A stretch of 64,000 bases of DNA from Archaeoglobales archaeon (GTDB lineage: Archaea > Halobacteriota > Archaeoglobi > Archaeoglobales > Archaeoglobaceae). A program made the translations under genes and the position numbers. The notes beneath the pieces were generated by a model that had not been told where the DNA came from, searched no databases, and saw only the letters and a list, made by a program, of their open reading frames with translations. Each line of letters begins with the position of its first letter. Positions within the stretch are counted from its first letter, which is position 1. Of this stretch, positions 1 through 10,254 are shown in pieces. The DNA lies in assembly GCA_011605865.1 (NCBI GenBank), contig JAAOZI010000020.1, positions 1 through 64,000 on the forward strand. The letters run 5' to 3'.

Positions 1-290
1 GGTCCTGAACATAGGCTACCTCCATGGAAGTAGCGTTAACGGGGAACGCGGCCCTTGCTTCTAAGGTGAACGGGATGAGGTGGGAGCCTAAAAGGGCTGT
101 GAACAACCTACCGATGAGAGCCTTAGAAGCAAGAATCTCCCGGCTTTGGCCGTGGAGAGTGTCAAAATAGAGGTTAAGAGATCTGTAGGATAAGGGAGCT
201 GTGCTCCTGAACCGGCAGATACGGGGAAGAGTGTAAAGCCCTCTTAACGCCAAAAACTCGCCTTAAAAGGCGAGGTAGCCCACTCATTCA
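1..290 (+). mobile_element. 3' remnant of an IS605-type tnpB (OrfB) plus right-end/omegaRNA-like segment
   Basis: Frame 2 VLNIGYLHGSSVNGERGPCF then frame 3 GMRWEPKRAVNNLPMRALEARISRLWPWRVSK*; followed by TGAACCGGCAGAT and terminal hairpin CTCGCCTTAAAAGGCGAG; shares the 13-mer and flanking blocks with 53.7 kb (minus). Confidence 0.45.
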
Positions 291-333
291 GCAATGGAAA
301 AGCTTAAAAAATCTGACGTTTAAAAGATTTGAA

Positions 334-397
334 TGCCAGCTAAAACTCTAAATCCAATTCAAGGATTCTACTTTAGCTATTTTAGCTTTAGCTGGCA
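334..397 (+). promoter_or_regulatory. 11-bp perfect inverted repeat TGCCAGCTAAA...TTTAGCTGGCA with clustered TTTAGCT repeats upstream of the aromatic amino-acid operon
   Basis: Direct reading: 334-344 is the reverse complement of 387-397; TTTAGCT at 372, 381, 387 and 402. Confidence 0.5.
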
Positions 398-434
398 GTA
401 TTTTAGCTTCTAAAAATTAGGAGGTGTTTCTGCA

Positions 435-497
435 ATGGCTTCGGCGCTTTACACCTTTATGCTCTATAAATATAGAGGTGTTTTATATGATAGGTAA
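435..497 (+). CDS. Putative 20-aa leader peptide MASALYTFMLYKYRGVLYDR
   Basis: ATG at 435 preceded by GGAGGTG (420-426); stop TAA 495-497 overlaps the start (487) of the next gene; 4 Tyr and 1 Phe in 20 codons. Confidence 0.55.
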   Translation: MASALYTFMLYKYRGVLYDR

Positions 498-1269
498 AAA
501 AAGATGGTTGAAGCGAATTATTAGGAATGGAAGGACATTGATCATGCCAGTAGACCACGGAGTTACCAAAGTTGAACAAGGGCTTGAAAACGTTGATGAA
601 TTGATTAGAACTGTTGAAGATTACGTGGATGCTGTAGTGTTGCACAAAGGTCTTGCAAAAAACTCCAAGATTCTTGAAGAAGTTGAAGTTGGATTGATAG
701 TCCACTTAAGCGCTTCAACATATCTGAGCAGGGATCCAAACGATAAAAGGATTATATCAGACATTGAAAGTGCTTTGAAGCTTGGAGCCGATGCTGTAAG
801 TGTTCACGTTAACATAGGCAGCGAAACGGAAGGTAGACAACTAGAAGAGCTTGGCAAAATTTGTGATCGAGGCGACGAGTATGGAATTCCGGTTCTTGCG
901 ATGATATACCCAAGAGGGAAAGTCGAACAAAACTTGGAAACCGTAAAACAAGCCGCAAGAGTGGGCTACGAGCTTGGAGCAGACATAGTAAAAGTCCCAT
1001 ATGTGGAAAAATTTTCGGAAGTCGTCCGATACTGTAAAGTTCCTGTTGTTATTGCTGGAGGTAGTAAGGGAGACGAAATAGAGCTACTGAGAAAAGTTGA
1101 GACTGCGATAAAAGAAGGAGCTACCGGTGTTGCAGTTGGCAGGAACATTTTTAGTAACCCCTCGCCTAGAGATATTGCTAGGGCCCTATATAGTATAATA
1201 CATGAGGGTATGAGTGCAGAGGAGGTTATCGAAAATGAAAGAAATCTGGCTTTGGGCAGATGGAGATAA
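487..1269 (+). CDS. 2-amino-3,7-dideoxy-D-threo-hept-6-ulosonate synthase (class I aldolase family)
   Basis: MIGKKRWLKRIIRNGRTLIMPVDHGVTK N-terminus; (beta/alpha)8 aldolase; adjacent to DHQ synthase II; start at 487 preceded by GAGGTG. Confidence 0.88.
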   Translation: MIGKKRWLKRIIRNGRTLIMPVDHGVTKVEQGLENVDELIRTVEDYVDAVVLHKGLAKNSKILEEVEVGLIVHLSASTYLSRDPNDKRIISDIESALKLGADAVSVHVNIGSETEGRQLEELGKICDRGDEYGIPVLAMIYPRGKVEQNLETVKQAARVGYELGADIVKVPYVEKFSEVVRYCKVPVVIAGGSKGDEIELLRKVETAIKEGATGVAVGRNIFSNPSPRDIARALYSIIHEGMSAEEVIENERNLALGRWR

Positions 1270-2200
1270 CTGGGAAAAAGTAAAAGAGATGCTAAAAGAT
1301 GCGATCGAACTCGGATTTGATGGAGCAATAGTTAGAAATGAATTCACAGATAAGGCAAAAAAGCTAGGCAAAATAAAAATACTGAACTCTGATGAGCTAA
1401 TAGAAATAAGATCGGTTGAAGACCAAGAAAGAGCTCTCAAGAAAGATGTCGCCATTATCAAGTTCTTGGACTGGAAAGTGATACCGCTGGAAAACATAGT
1501 GGCAATGAAAAAAGGAAAGGCAATAGTAATAGTCGAGAATCTTGAAGATGCAAAGCTCGCTTTGACAACACTTGAAAAAGGCGCAGACGGAATAGCTGTC
1601 AGCGGAACTCGAAACGATTTAAAGAAATACTTTGAGATCGTAAAAGGTACTGAAAAAACTTTGAATCTTTCTAAAGCGAAAATAGTAGAGATAAAACCCC
1701 TAGGGCTCGGCGAGAGGGTTTGCATAGATACCGTTTCAATTATGAATCCAGGAGAAGGTATGTTGGTAGGGAATAAGGCTTCTTTCATGTTCTTAGTGGC
1801 GAGTGAGAGTGAGGAGAGTGAGTACGTTGCCTCAAGACCTTTCAGAGTTAACGCGGGTAGCGTTAACGCATATTTGAAAGTTGGAGATAAAACTAGATAT
1901 CTCTGCGAGCTGAAAGCTGGAGATGAAGTGGAGATCGTAAGATTTGACGGTAAAGTAAGAAAAAGCTATGTTGGGAGAGTGAAAATTGAGCGAAGACCCC
2001 TCCTTTTGGTTGTTGCAGAGGTAAATGGAGAGACTGGAAGCATAATTCTTCAGAATGCTGAAACCATAAAGCTCGTGAATCCAGAAGGAAAACATCTCTC
2101 AGTTTCAGAGCTCAAAGAGGGTGATGAAGTACTTGCATGGATTGGGGAAAAGGCCAGGCATTTCGGCGTTAAAGTTGAAGAATTCATAATAGAGAGATGA
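1235..2200 (+). CDS. 3-dehydroquinate synthase II
   Basis: MKEIWLWADGDNWEKVK... typical archaeal DHQS; GAGGAGG Shine-Dalgarno upstream; overlaps upstream gene. Confidence 0.88.
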   Translation: MKEIWLWADGDNWEKVKEMLKDAIELGFDGAIVRNEFTDKAKKLGKIKILNSDELIEIRSVEDQERALKKDVAIIKFLDWKVIPLENIVAMKKGKAIVIVENLEDAKLALTTLEKGADGIAVSGTRNDLKKYFEIVKGTEKTLNLSKAKIVEIKPLGLGERVCIDTVSIMNPGEGMLVGNKASFMFLVASESEESEYVASRPFRVNAGSVNAYLKVGDKTRYLCELKAGDEVEIVRFDGKVRKSYVGRVKIERRPLLLVVAEVNGETGSIILQNAETIKLVNPEGKHLSVSELKEGDEVLAWIGEKARHFGVKVEEFIIER

Positions 2201-2793
2201 TGCTCGTAGCAACGGTTTCAAGTTCCAGGGAAATAGAGCTTGCGAATGCAGCAGATTTGTTAGAGCTAAGGCTTGATCTCGGAATTTTCGATTTTCTGCC
2301 CAAGCTTAGATATATCGTAACTTGCAGGAGAAAAGCGGACGGAGGGGCTTACGAGGGCAGTGAAGAGACTAGAATTGAAAAGATAAAGATTTTTGCAGAA
2401 AAAGTGAACGCAGAATTCGTAGATATAGAGTTTGACGTTCCAGACGATTTTCTTGACTTCAAATGCGGAATAATCGAATCCTACCACAATTTCAAAGAGA
2501 CGCCAAGCTTTGAATTCCTGAGGGATCTTGTAGAAAGTAAAAGAGGGGATTATTATAAGATTGCAACAATGGGAAAGACGATGGATGACTGGAAAAAGAT
2601 CGTAAGGCTTCTTCTAGAGTTCGAAGACATTATAGCGTTTCTCATGGGCGAAGAGTTTAGATTCACAAGAATTGCATCCGCTTTATTGGGATCCCCTTTC
2701 ATCTACTGCTATGTTGGATTAAAAAAAGCCCCCGGACAAATAGAACTTAACGAAGCATTAAAAATCCTCAAAAGTCTTGGAGTGAGAAAATGA
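2197..2793 (+). CDS. aroD: 3-dehydroquinate dehydratase, type I
   Basis: ELRLDL, SYHNF, KIATM motifs; operon context. Confidence 0.88.
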   Translation: MMLVATVSSSREIELANAADLLELRLDLGIFDFLPKLRYIVTCRRKADGGAYEGSEETRIEKIKIFAEKVNAEFVDIEFDVPDDFLDFKCGIIESYHNFKETPSFEFLRDLVESKRGDYYKIATMGKTMDDWKKIVRLLLEFEDIIAFLMGEEFRFTRIASALLGSPFIYCYVGLKKAPGQIELNEALKILKSLGVRK

Positions 2794-4625
2794 AGATACT
2801 AATTTACGGAGTTGGCGATTTAGGCTCCTTGTTAAGGAATTTCTTCTATGAAAGAGGTTACTACACCAAAGGATATGACATCGATGATAAAAAGAGAGAA
2901 ACAAATGATATCTCAGAGTTTGATCTCATATTCGTCTGCACCCCCATGGAAGAAATAAGAACCGCACTTGCACACATAAGAGCTGAGGCCAAAAAAGATG
3001 CCTTGCTCGTAGATGTTGCATCGGTTAAGTCTATTTCGCTTCCTCTATTCGAAAAATCCGGCTTCGATTTTCTAAGCATTCATCCACTTTTCGGGAAGGA
3101 TAGCGAATTTGCCCTTTCCAACATAATAGTTGTCCACGAATCTGGAAGAGAGGAAGAAAAAACAATTTTAAATGAATTTACAAAAAGTGGTGTAAGTATT
3201 ACAAAGATGAGTCCCGTTGAGCACGATGAAGCGATGAAGAAAATACAGGGATTAACTCACTTTCTGTTGCTCTCCTTTGCAGATTTCTATGAAAATACAC
3301 CCTTTGCAACCCAACTATACAGGGTTCTTTCAAAGCTTTCTTCCCGTTATTTCAGTCAGAATTGGGAGATGTGCTATCTAATCCAGAAAAACGCTGAGAA
3401 AGAAAGAGAGGAGTTCATAAAGAGATTAATTGCCTTTAACGAGTTAATAAAGGATAAGGAAGCTTTTAGAAAACTCTTCTTTTCCCTTAGCAAGAAATTG
3501 CCAGGCGCTAGAGATACCAAGATGATTCTTGAAATCTCGAAACTTACAGCAGAATTGGACAGCCTCGAGAAAATGAGGGGGGCGATTGAACTCATAGATT
3601 TAACAATCCTAGATCTGCTTGAAAAAAGGGTTGAAATAGCAAAAAGAATTGCTGAGATTAAAAAACAAAGAGATGAACCAATTGAAGCAAAAGAAATTGA
3701 AGAAAAAAGAACAAGAGAGATTTTAAAAAGAACAAAACTCAGCCCGATATATGTTGAGGAGATATTTTCAAAGATAATGGAAATGACGAAAAAAGAGGAA
3801 TACAGTATTCTAGGGATAAACAAAACAGTTGCGGTACTTGGACCCAAGGGAAGCTTCAGCGAAGAAGTTGCCTTAAGACTTGTTGGCTCGCGGCTACCAT
3901 TGAGATACTGCGCAACCACGGATGAGATAATAAGACTCGTAGAAAGCGGGGAGGTTGATTATGGAATAGTTCCAATAGAAAATTCTGTGAATGGAACGGT
4001 CTTACCAGTTCTCGATGCTCTGCTTAGTCACGAAGTTGAAGTTTTCGGAGACGTCGATTTGGAAGTCAATCATTGTCTAGCCGCAAAAAGAGAGCTGAAA
4101 TTCAGCGAAATAAAAGCAATTTACTCACATCCACAGGCAATCGCGCAATGCATGGGTTTCATAAACAATTACCTGCCCAATGCAGAGATAAGATACACGT
4201 CGTCGACTAGCGATGCCGTAAGACTGCTGGATGATTACTCGGCAGCCATAATTTCCGAGAACGCCGCAAAACTGTATAAATTAGTAATACTTAGGAAAGG
4301 TATCCAAGATCTAGGAGACAGAAATTTAACGAGATTTTACCTGATAAGAAAGAAGACGGGGAATATGAAGGGAAGTATAACTTCTTTATTCTTCGCTGTT
4401 GAAGATAAACCTGGAGCGCTCAAAAATGTGCTCGAAATATTTTACAAAAAAGGAATAAATCTAAGAAAACTCGAATCCCGCCCAGCAAAGACAGGACTTG
4501 GGGACTACATCTTCTTCGTTGAAGTAGAAGCTCCCTTAAGTGAAGAAGATGTCAAAGAATTAAAAGAGGTAACAACTTTTTACAAGATTATCGGGGTTTT
4601 CGACAGGGTGAGTCGCTTACTCTAA
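2790..4625 (+). CDS. Trifunctional prephenate dehydrogenase / chorismate mutase / prephenate dehydratase
   Basis: N-terminal Rossmann TyrA domain; central AroQ helix (IDLTILDLLEKRVEIAKRIAEIK); C-terminal GPKGSFSEE PDT with ACT motifs GALK and ESRP. Confidence 0.92.
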   Translation: MKILIYGVGDLGSLLRNFFYERGYYTKGYDIDDKKRETNDISEFDLIFVCTPMEEIRTALAHIRAEAKKDALLVDVASVKSISLPLFEKSGFDFLSIHPLFGKDSEFALSNIIVVHESGREEEKTILNEFTKSGVSITKMSPVEHDEAMKKIQGLTHFLLLSFADFYENTPFATQLYRVLSKLSSRYFSQNWEMCYLIQKNAEKEREEFIKRLIAFNELIKDKEAFRKLFFSLSKKLPGARDTKMILEISKLTAELDSLEKMRGAIELIDLTILDLLEKRVEIAKRIAEIKKQRDEPIEAKEIEEKRTREILKRTKLSPIYVEEIFSKIMEMTKKEEYSILGINKTVAVLGPKGSFSEEVALRLVGSRLPLRYCATTDEIIRLVESGEVDYGIVPIENSVNGTVLPVLDALLSHEVEVFGDVDLEVNHCLAAKRELKFSEIKAIYSHPQAIAQCMGFINNYLPNAEIRYTSSTSDAVRLLDDYSAAIISENAAKLYKLVILRKGIQDLGDRNLTRFYLIRKKTGNMKGSITSLFFAVEDKPGALKNVLEIFYKKGINLRKLESRPAKTGLGDYIFFVEVEAPLSEEDVKELKEVTTFYKIIGVFDRVSRLL

Positions 4626-4908
4626 GGATTGCATCCAACTCAAAGCTAAAAGAAGTCTTGAAGTCTTAATTTTTAATCTTAAAACTGAAAATCTGCCTTT
4701 CATGGATAGAAAAGCTTATAAGGATGTATTCCTATATCAGGTACTTGAAGGCAAAAATGCCTCCATATATCTGCTCTATGCCTTCCAAAACGCCTGTAAC
4801 GAAACCATTTATTAGGCAGAAAAAAGAGAAGAGAACAGGTATATTAAAACTTGCACTTGCCTCCCCGCTAAAGCGGAGGGGGCTGCCCTTTAGGGAGGAG
4901 GAGGTTGG

Positions 4909-5829
4909 ATGCTTCCAGACATACAGCTACTAAAACCTGATGTCCCCATTGAGCTTAGCAAGGTTGGAGTTACCGGAATAAGAAAACTTGTTCAGGTTTC
5001 GAGAAAAGATAAAAGGCCCGTAATACTCATCGCAACCTTCGAAGCTTTTGTGAATCTCCCCTCTCACCTGAAGGGTGTCAGTTTGAGCAGAAATTTTGAA
5101 GTCATTGATGAGGTAATTGAAAGTTTGACTGCCCAACCAATCGAGAATATTGAAGATCTAGTGATAAAAATAGCGGAAATTCTGCTTGAAAGACACGAAT
5201 ACGCAACTAGAGCCGAGGTTTCGATGGTGGCCGATTTTATAATGAGAAAAAAGACTCCGAAAAGCGGACAAAAGACACAAGAAGTCGTAAAGATCTTCAG
5301 CGATGCTATAGCATCCATAGATGGTAAAAAAATTGTATTCGTTGGAGCTGAGGTTAGTGGAATAACTGTCTGTCCCTGCGCTCAGGAGCTGGTGAAATCT
5401 AAGGCAATTGAAAAGCTTATGGAGATGGGTTACAGCGAAAAAGAGATTTCAAAGATAATCTCTGCAGTTCCAATTGCTTCCCACAACCAACGAGGGAGAG
5501 CAAAGATAAAGATTCAAGTCAGAGACGATTTCAGGGTTTCGATAACGAAGCTGATTGAAATAGCAAAATCTGCGATGAGCTTCGAGACTTTCGAAATACT
5601 AAAGAGAGATGACGAGCTTGATATAGTCGAAAAAGCGCACTGCAATCCGATGTTTGTCGAAGATAGTGTTAGAAAAATGGCTTTGGAGCTAATAAAGGCC
5701 TATCCGCATGCTCCAAACGATATATTGGTATTTCTAAGACAGGAAAACGAAGAGAGTATCCATCAACACAACGTTATAGCTGAAAAAATCGCCACAATTG
5801 GCGAATTAAAGGCTGAAATCAATCTCTAA
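4909..5829 (+). CDS. mptA: GTP cyclohydrolase MptA (FolE2 family)
   Basis: [21 protein letters not shown] and VCPCAQE motif; about 306 aa. Confidence 0.85.
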   Translation: MLPDIQLLKPDVPIELSKVGVTGIRKLVQVSRKDKRPVILIATFEAFVNLPSHLKGVSLSRNFEVIDEVIESLTAQPIENIEDLVIKIAEILLERHEYATRAEVSMVADFIMRKKTPKSGQKTQEVVKIFSDAIASIDGKKIVFVGAEVSGITVCPCAQELVKSKAIEKLMEMGYSEKEISKIISAVPIASHNQRGRAKIKIQVRDDFRVSITKLIEIAKSAMSFETFEILKRDDELDIVEKAHCNPMFVEDSVRKMALELIKAYPHAPNDILVFLRQENEESIHQHNVIAEKIATIGELKAEINL

Positions 5830-7118
5830 ACGTGCACGCTTTTTCCCCACTTCTCCAAAGCTCTAGCCAGCTCTTTATTCTGTTTTGCAAATTCTTCCAG
5901 TTCAAAACCGCTTTCAATAGCTTCCAAAGCCTGTCTTACTGCCATTGCACCTGCTTTTGGCCCGTCTGGATGTCCCAGAACACCCCCACCTATTTGTAAA
6001 ACAATGTCTTTGCCTAGGGTTTCGACGAGCATGGGTAAAACTCCTGGATGCAAACCACCAGATGAAACGGGCATTGCCCTTTCTATTCCATAAAAGCTCT
6101 GCTCAAATTGATAACTGACTTTAGGTCTGTAAAATTCGCTTCTCAGCATTTCAGCTATCTGAACAGCCTCATCTTTAGCGCTTTCAAGTTTTCCAAAACC
6201 AGCGGTTCCTATATGCAACTGATCTATCCCTATGATTCTATAAAGCTTAGCCAGAAGAAACATAGAGATCCCGTGATCATGTCTGGTAAAAGCCGCATGC
6301 ATTGCCCTGTGACCGTGGATGGCCATGTCGTAATCCCTAGCTAAGTCTCTTATGTAAGTAAGCGAGCTCCACCCACATACCACCACATCAACCATTACAT
6401 AGGGATTTCCGTAGTCCGCAACGAGCTTTAGCCTCTTTTCCATTTCCCTTACATCAGCCGTGATATTCGCAAGCCATACTTTTCTTTCACCAGTTTCTCT
6501 TTCAACTTTCTCAATCACACCCATTATCTTCCTGCATCTTTCCTCGAACTTGCAGAAGTTCTGACTCGTGAGATTTTCGTCATCTTTAACAAAATCAAGT
6601 CCACCAAGCAGAAGATCTTCCGAAAGTTTCTCAACCTCATCTGGGGTATAACCAACCTTCGGCTTAGGAACTGTTCCAACTATAGGTCTTTCGACGCCAA
6701 AAATTTTCTTTACATTTATCCCCTTTAACGGTCCTTTGAAATGCTTAATGAAATCTACTGGGATTCTAAGATCGAGCAGTTTCAGCCTTTCGACTCTCCT
6801 CATCCCAAATACATTACCCGCAACCGAAGCCAAAAGTCCTGGAATATTTCCGGGTTCGAACAAATCAGCAGGATAACTTATATTTACAATCCAGCCGTTA
6901 TGCTCGGGCAAAAATCTGTACGCCTTTGCAGACAATTTTTTAACCCTATCAAAATCATACCAGCCAAAAAGTTCTGTCCACGTTCCCGTGCTACTCTCAG
7001 CTGCAATAGCCCCGGCAACTTCCTCTATCGAAAAACCTTGGGCTGGTTTCACGAAAAAAGAAGCTATGAATTCGTCTTTCGGCTCATAATTTTTTACAAC
7101 GTAATCCTGATATTTCAT
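5826..7118 (-). CDS. rbcL: Ribulose-bisphosphate carboxylase large subunit, form III
   Basis: [64 protein letters not shown]. Confidence 0.95.
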   Translation of the reverse strand: MKYQDYVVKNYEPKDEFIASFFVKPAQGFSIEEVAGAIAAESSTGTWTELFGWYDFDRVKKLSAKAYRFLPEHNGWIVNISYPADLFEPGNIPGLLASVAGNVFGMRRVERLKLLDLRIPVDFIKHFKGPLKGINVKKIFGVERPIVGTVPKPKVGYTPDEVEKLSEDLLLGGLDFVKDDENLTSQNFCKFEERCRKIMGVIEKVERETGERKVWLANITADVREMEKRLKLVADYGNPYVMVDVVVCGWSSLTYIRDLARDYDMAIHGHRAMHAAFTRHDHGISMFLLAKLYRIIGIDQLHIGTAGFGKLESAKDEAVQIAEMLRSEFYRPKVSYQFEQSFYGIERAMPVSSGGLHPGVLPMLVETLGKDIVLQIGGGVLGHPDGPKAGAMAVRQALEAIESGFELEEFAKQNKELARALEKWGKSVHV

Positions 7119-7154
7119 GACAGGGAAAATCTTATTAAAAATAAAAATCTTTCC

Positions 7155-7691
7155 TCATTTAAGTCCCAAAAAATCTCTAACATTTGCAACACCTTTTATC
7201 GCAACCTCAAAAAACTTTTCTAAGGGCATTAATTTCTCTATTTGCCTAATCCTATCCCCATCACATCCAGCCGCGAAACTCTTTTCTTTGAATTTCTTTT
7301 TCACGGTCTTAACACTCACCTCAGCTATTTTGCCATCTTTAACTAAAGCACAAGCTATTATTAATCCAGAAATGCTGTCAGAAGCCTGCAATGCTATCTC
7401 TATCGGTTTTTCGTAATTCCCAAAAATGTGGTGGTTGTGTCTTTTAACGATTTCCGCTATTTCTTCAAAACCTTCTCTTCTAAGAATTTCCTCTGCAAGG
7501 ACTCCGTGCTTAGTCATATCTCCTCCGCAAATCTCATAATCTATGTCGTGCAAAATGCCCACCACCCAGTAAAGTTCCTCGTTATCGTTGAGCTCCCTAG
7601 CAACTTCTCTCATTATCGAAGCCGTTGCAACGCAATGCTTTACAAGAGATTCATCCTTCACATACTTTCTAAGAACCTCAAACCCATACAT
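7155..7691 (-). CDS. HD-domain hydrolase
   Basis: H..., GILHDIDYE HD motif. Confidence 0.75.
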   Translation of the reverse strand: MYGFEVLRKYVKDESLVKHCVATASIMREVARELNDNEELYWVVGILHDIDYEICGGDMTKHGVLAEEILRREGFEEIAEIVKRHNHHIFGNYEKPIEIALQASDSISGLIIACALVKDGKIAEVSVKTVKKKFKEKSFAAGCDGDRIRQIEKLMPLEKFFEVAIKGVANVRDFLGLK

Positions 7692-7741
7692 GAAATATAC
7701 TCAAAATTAAAATCTTTATAACTCGCCTAATTACTCAACTC

Positions 7742-8011
7742 ATGAAAGCAATAGAAGTGTTCATCAGCGGCATAGTGCAGGGCGTTGGATTTAGATATTT
7801 CACACTTAAGGTTGCAAGGGAACTTGGAATAAAAGGTTACGTTAAAAATCTCCCCGACGGGAGAGTTTACATTTATGCAGTAGGAGACGAGAAATCCCTC
7901 GAAAAACTGCTCGAAAAAGTAAAAATAGGTCCTCCACTCGCCGTCGTCAGGGATGTCGTTGTCAGAGAAGCGGAACCAAAAGAGTTCGAAAAGTTTGAGG
8001 TGAGGAGGTGA
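7742..8011 (+). CDS. acyP: Acylphosphatase
   Basis: [12 protein letters not shown] and [11 protein letters not shown] motifs, 89 aa. Confidence 0.92.
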   Translation: MKAIEVFISGIVQGVGFRYFTLKVARELGIKGYVKNLPDGRVYIYAVGDEKSLEKLLEKVKIGPPLAVVRDVVVREAEPKEFEKFEVRR

Positions 8012-8829
8012 TGCTCGCAAAGCGCATAATACCCTGCCTGGATGTTACATTCAGAGATGGAAGAGCAACTGTGGTTAAGGGAATAGAATTTCTCAACCTA
8101 AGAGATGCTGGAGATCCTGTAGAGCTTGCAAAAAGATATAATGATGAGGGTGCAGATGAGCTTGTCTTTCTAGATATAACCGCCTCACCAGAAGGTAGAA
8201 AAACGATGGTCGATGTTATAGAAAGAACGGCTGAAGAAGTCTTCATCCCTCTAACAGTAGGTGGCGGAATAAGGGGCGTAGAAGACATCGAGAAACTTCT
8301 TTCTGCTGGAGCTGACAAAGTTTCGATAAATACAAGTGCCATCAAAGATCCTAAAATCGTTAAAGAAGCTGCGGAGATTTTTGGTAGCCAATGCATAGTG
8401 GTCGCGATAGACTGCAAAAGAAACTTCGATATTGAAAAAGGAAAGTTCATAGTTGAACTTGAAAATGGAGAGAGGGCTTGGTATGAGGTTTATATTTACG
8501 GAGGGAGAAAAGCTACTGGAATAGATGCCGTAGCTTGGGCCAAAAAAGTCGAAGAATTAGGGGCCGGAGAGATACTTCTAACATCGATGGACAGAGACGG
8601 GACAAAGGATGGCTATGACATTCCAATAACAAGGAAAATAAGCGAAGAAGTCAACATTCCAGTAATCGCATCTGGAGGTGCCGGAAAATTAGAGCACTTC
8701 TACGAAGGTTTCATAAACGGTAAAGCCGACGCTTGCTTAGCAGCGAGCATTTTTCACTATCGGGAGATAAGCATCCAGGAAGTCAAGAGATACCTTCACG
8801 AGAGGGGAGTGAAGGTCAGATGGAGATAA
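8011..8829 (+). CDS. hisF: Imidazole glycerol phosphate synthase cyclase subunit
   Basis: [31 protein letters not shown]-type loops; [21 protein letters not shown]. Confidence 0.95.
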   Translation: MLAKRIIPCLDVTFRDGRATVVKGIEFLNLRDAGDPVELAKRYNDEGADELVFLDITASPEGRKTMVDVIERTAEEVFIPLTVGGGIRGVEDIEKLLSAGADKVSINTSAIKDPKIVKEAAEIFGSQCIVVAIDCKRNFDIEKGKFIVELENGERAWYEVYIYGGRKATGIDAVAWAKKVEELGAGEILLTSMDRDGTKDGYDIPITRKISEEVNIPVIASGGAGKLEHFYEGFINGKADACLAASIFHYREISIQEVKRYLHERGVKVRWR

Positions 8830-9122
8830 GCGAATTTCAAAAAATGATAGCGGAGATCTACATTCACAGAGACAGACAGAGAGGAATTGAAAAAACGATG
8901 CTCTGGATAGTCGAAGAAATAGGAGAGTTGGCTGAAGCAGTTAGAAAAAAAGGGAATGTTGGTGAAGAGATTGCTGATGTTATAGCCTGGGTTGTCAGTT
9001 TGGCGAATTTGTGTGGAATCGATGTTGAAGAGGAAATACTTAAAAAGTATCCCATGGTCTGCAGAAAATGTGGTAAAAAGCCGTGCGAGTGTGATGAACG
9101 TGAAGTTCCTAATCCCGAGTAA
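8820..9122 (+). CDS. MazG-like nucleotide pyrophosphohydrolase with C-terminal Cys motif
   Basis: [10 protein letters not shown] and [10 protein letters not shown] motifs; [11 protein letters not shown] tail. Confidence 0.8.
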   Translation: MEISEFQKMIAEIYIHRDRQRGIEKTMLWIVEEIGELAEAVRKKGNVGEEIADVIAWVVSLANLCGIDVEEEILKKYPMVCRKCGKKPCECDEREVPNPE

Positions 9123-10254
9123 CGAAGACATCAAAAACGGACTAATAACGGATAAGTATTTTATCTGGACAGAGAAAGTTCTAAAAGCAAAGGGTATAAA
9201 CCCGAAAGTTGCGATGGAAGTTACAACATCAGAATGGGGGATTTTTGCAGGATTGGAGGATGCTCTGAATCTTTTGGAGGGTATACCTGTGGATGTATAT
9301 GCCATGCCTGAGGGGTCATTATTCTTCCCCCATGAACCCGTGATGACAGTAGTCGGAAGATATCTAGACTTTGCAAGGTTTGAAACAGCCATATTAGGTT
9401 TTCTATGCCACGCAAGTGGTATAGCAAAGCAAAGTTTCAAGTTCAAGCTCGCATGCGGCGATAAGAAGGTTTACTCCTTCGGAACGAGGAGAGCTCATCC
9501 CGCTATTTCAGCAATGATAGAGAGAGCTGCGCTGATAGGAGGAGTGGATGGTGTGAGCAACTTCATAGCAGAAAAATATCTAGGCGTCGAAAGTATTGGA
9601 ACCATGCCGCATGCGCTTATAATAAGCTTCGGTGATCAAGTTTCTGCCTGGAAAGCCTTCGATGAGGTTGTAGACAAGAAGGTTCCGAGAACTTTGCTCA
9701 TAGACACTTATTACGATGAAAAAACTGAAGCGATACTGGCCGTTGAAAACCTAGATAGAGTGGACGGTGTGCGCTTGGACACTCCGTCTTCAAGAAAGGG
9801 AAACTTCAGAAAAATAATAGAGGAAGTTAAATGGGAACTAAAGATAAGGGGAAAGGAAAAAGTGAAAATATTTCTCAGCGGTGGACTTAAGTTGGAAGAC
9901 GTAATAAAGCTCAGAGATCTGGCCGATGCTTTCGGTGTTGGAACAGCTATAAGTGCGGCTAAACCGGTGGACTTTGCCATGGATATAGTTGAAAAAGATG
10001 GGAAGTTTTGCGCAAAAAGAGGAAAGAGAAGCGGGATGAAACAGGTTTATAGGGACTGGAACAAGCTGGAAGATGAAGTGAGACTCTTCACCGACGAAAA
10101 ACCAGAAGGCAAAGAACCTATGCTGAAGAAATTCATGGAAAACGGTAAGATTTTGCTCAAAACCGATTTCAAAGAGGCAAGAGAGCTCGCTCTGAAGCAG
10201 ATGGAATTGATAAAAAAGCTTGGAAGGGAGGATGAATTTCTAACGTCCGAGTAA
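9094..10254 (+). CDS. Nicotinate phosphoribosyltransferase
   Basis: [36 protein letters not shown] motifs. Confidence 0.88.
   Translation: MNVKFLIPSNEDIKNGLITDKYFIWTEKVLKAKGINPKVAMEVTTSEWGIFAGLEDALNLLEGIPVDVYAMPEGSLFFPHEPVMTVVGRYLDFARFETAILGFLCHASGIAKQSFKFKLACGDKKVYSFGTRRAHPAISAMIERAALIGGVDGVSNFIAEKYLGVESIGTMPHALIISFGDQVSAWKAFDEVVDKKVPRTLLIDTYYDEKTEAILAVENLDRVDGVRLDTPSSRKGNFRKIIEEVKWELKIRGKEKVKIFLSGGLKLEDVIKLRDLADAFGVGTAISAAKPVDFAMDIVEKDGKFCAKRGKRSGMKQVYRDWNKLEDEVRLFTDEKPEGKEPMLKKFMENGKILLKTDFKEARELALKQMELIKKLGREDEFLTSE

Noticed and set aside
424-486. N-terminal extension of ADH synthase from GTG 424
   Set aside because: The family N-terminus begins at MIGKK (487) with its own SD; GTG 424 lies inside the SD of the leader ORF
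4700-4908. Possible further IS-like element (GATAGAAAAGCTTATAAG plus hairpins CTCCCCGCTAAAGCGGAG) upstream of mptA, and ORF 4724..4933
   Set aside because: Similarity to the other left ends is limited to a generic BRE/TATA-like stretch; the ORF overlaps mptA and resembles no family. Hairpins are real but origin is unsupported
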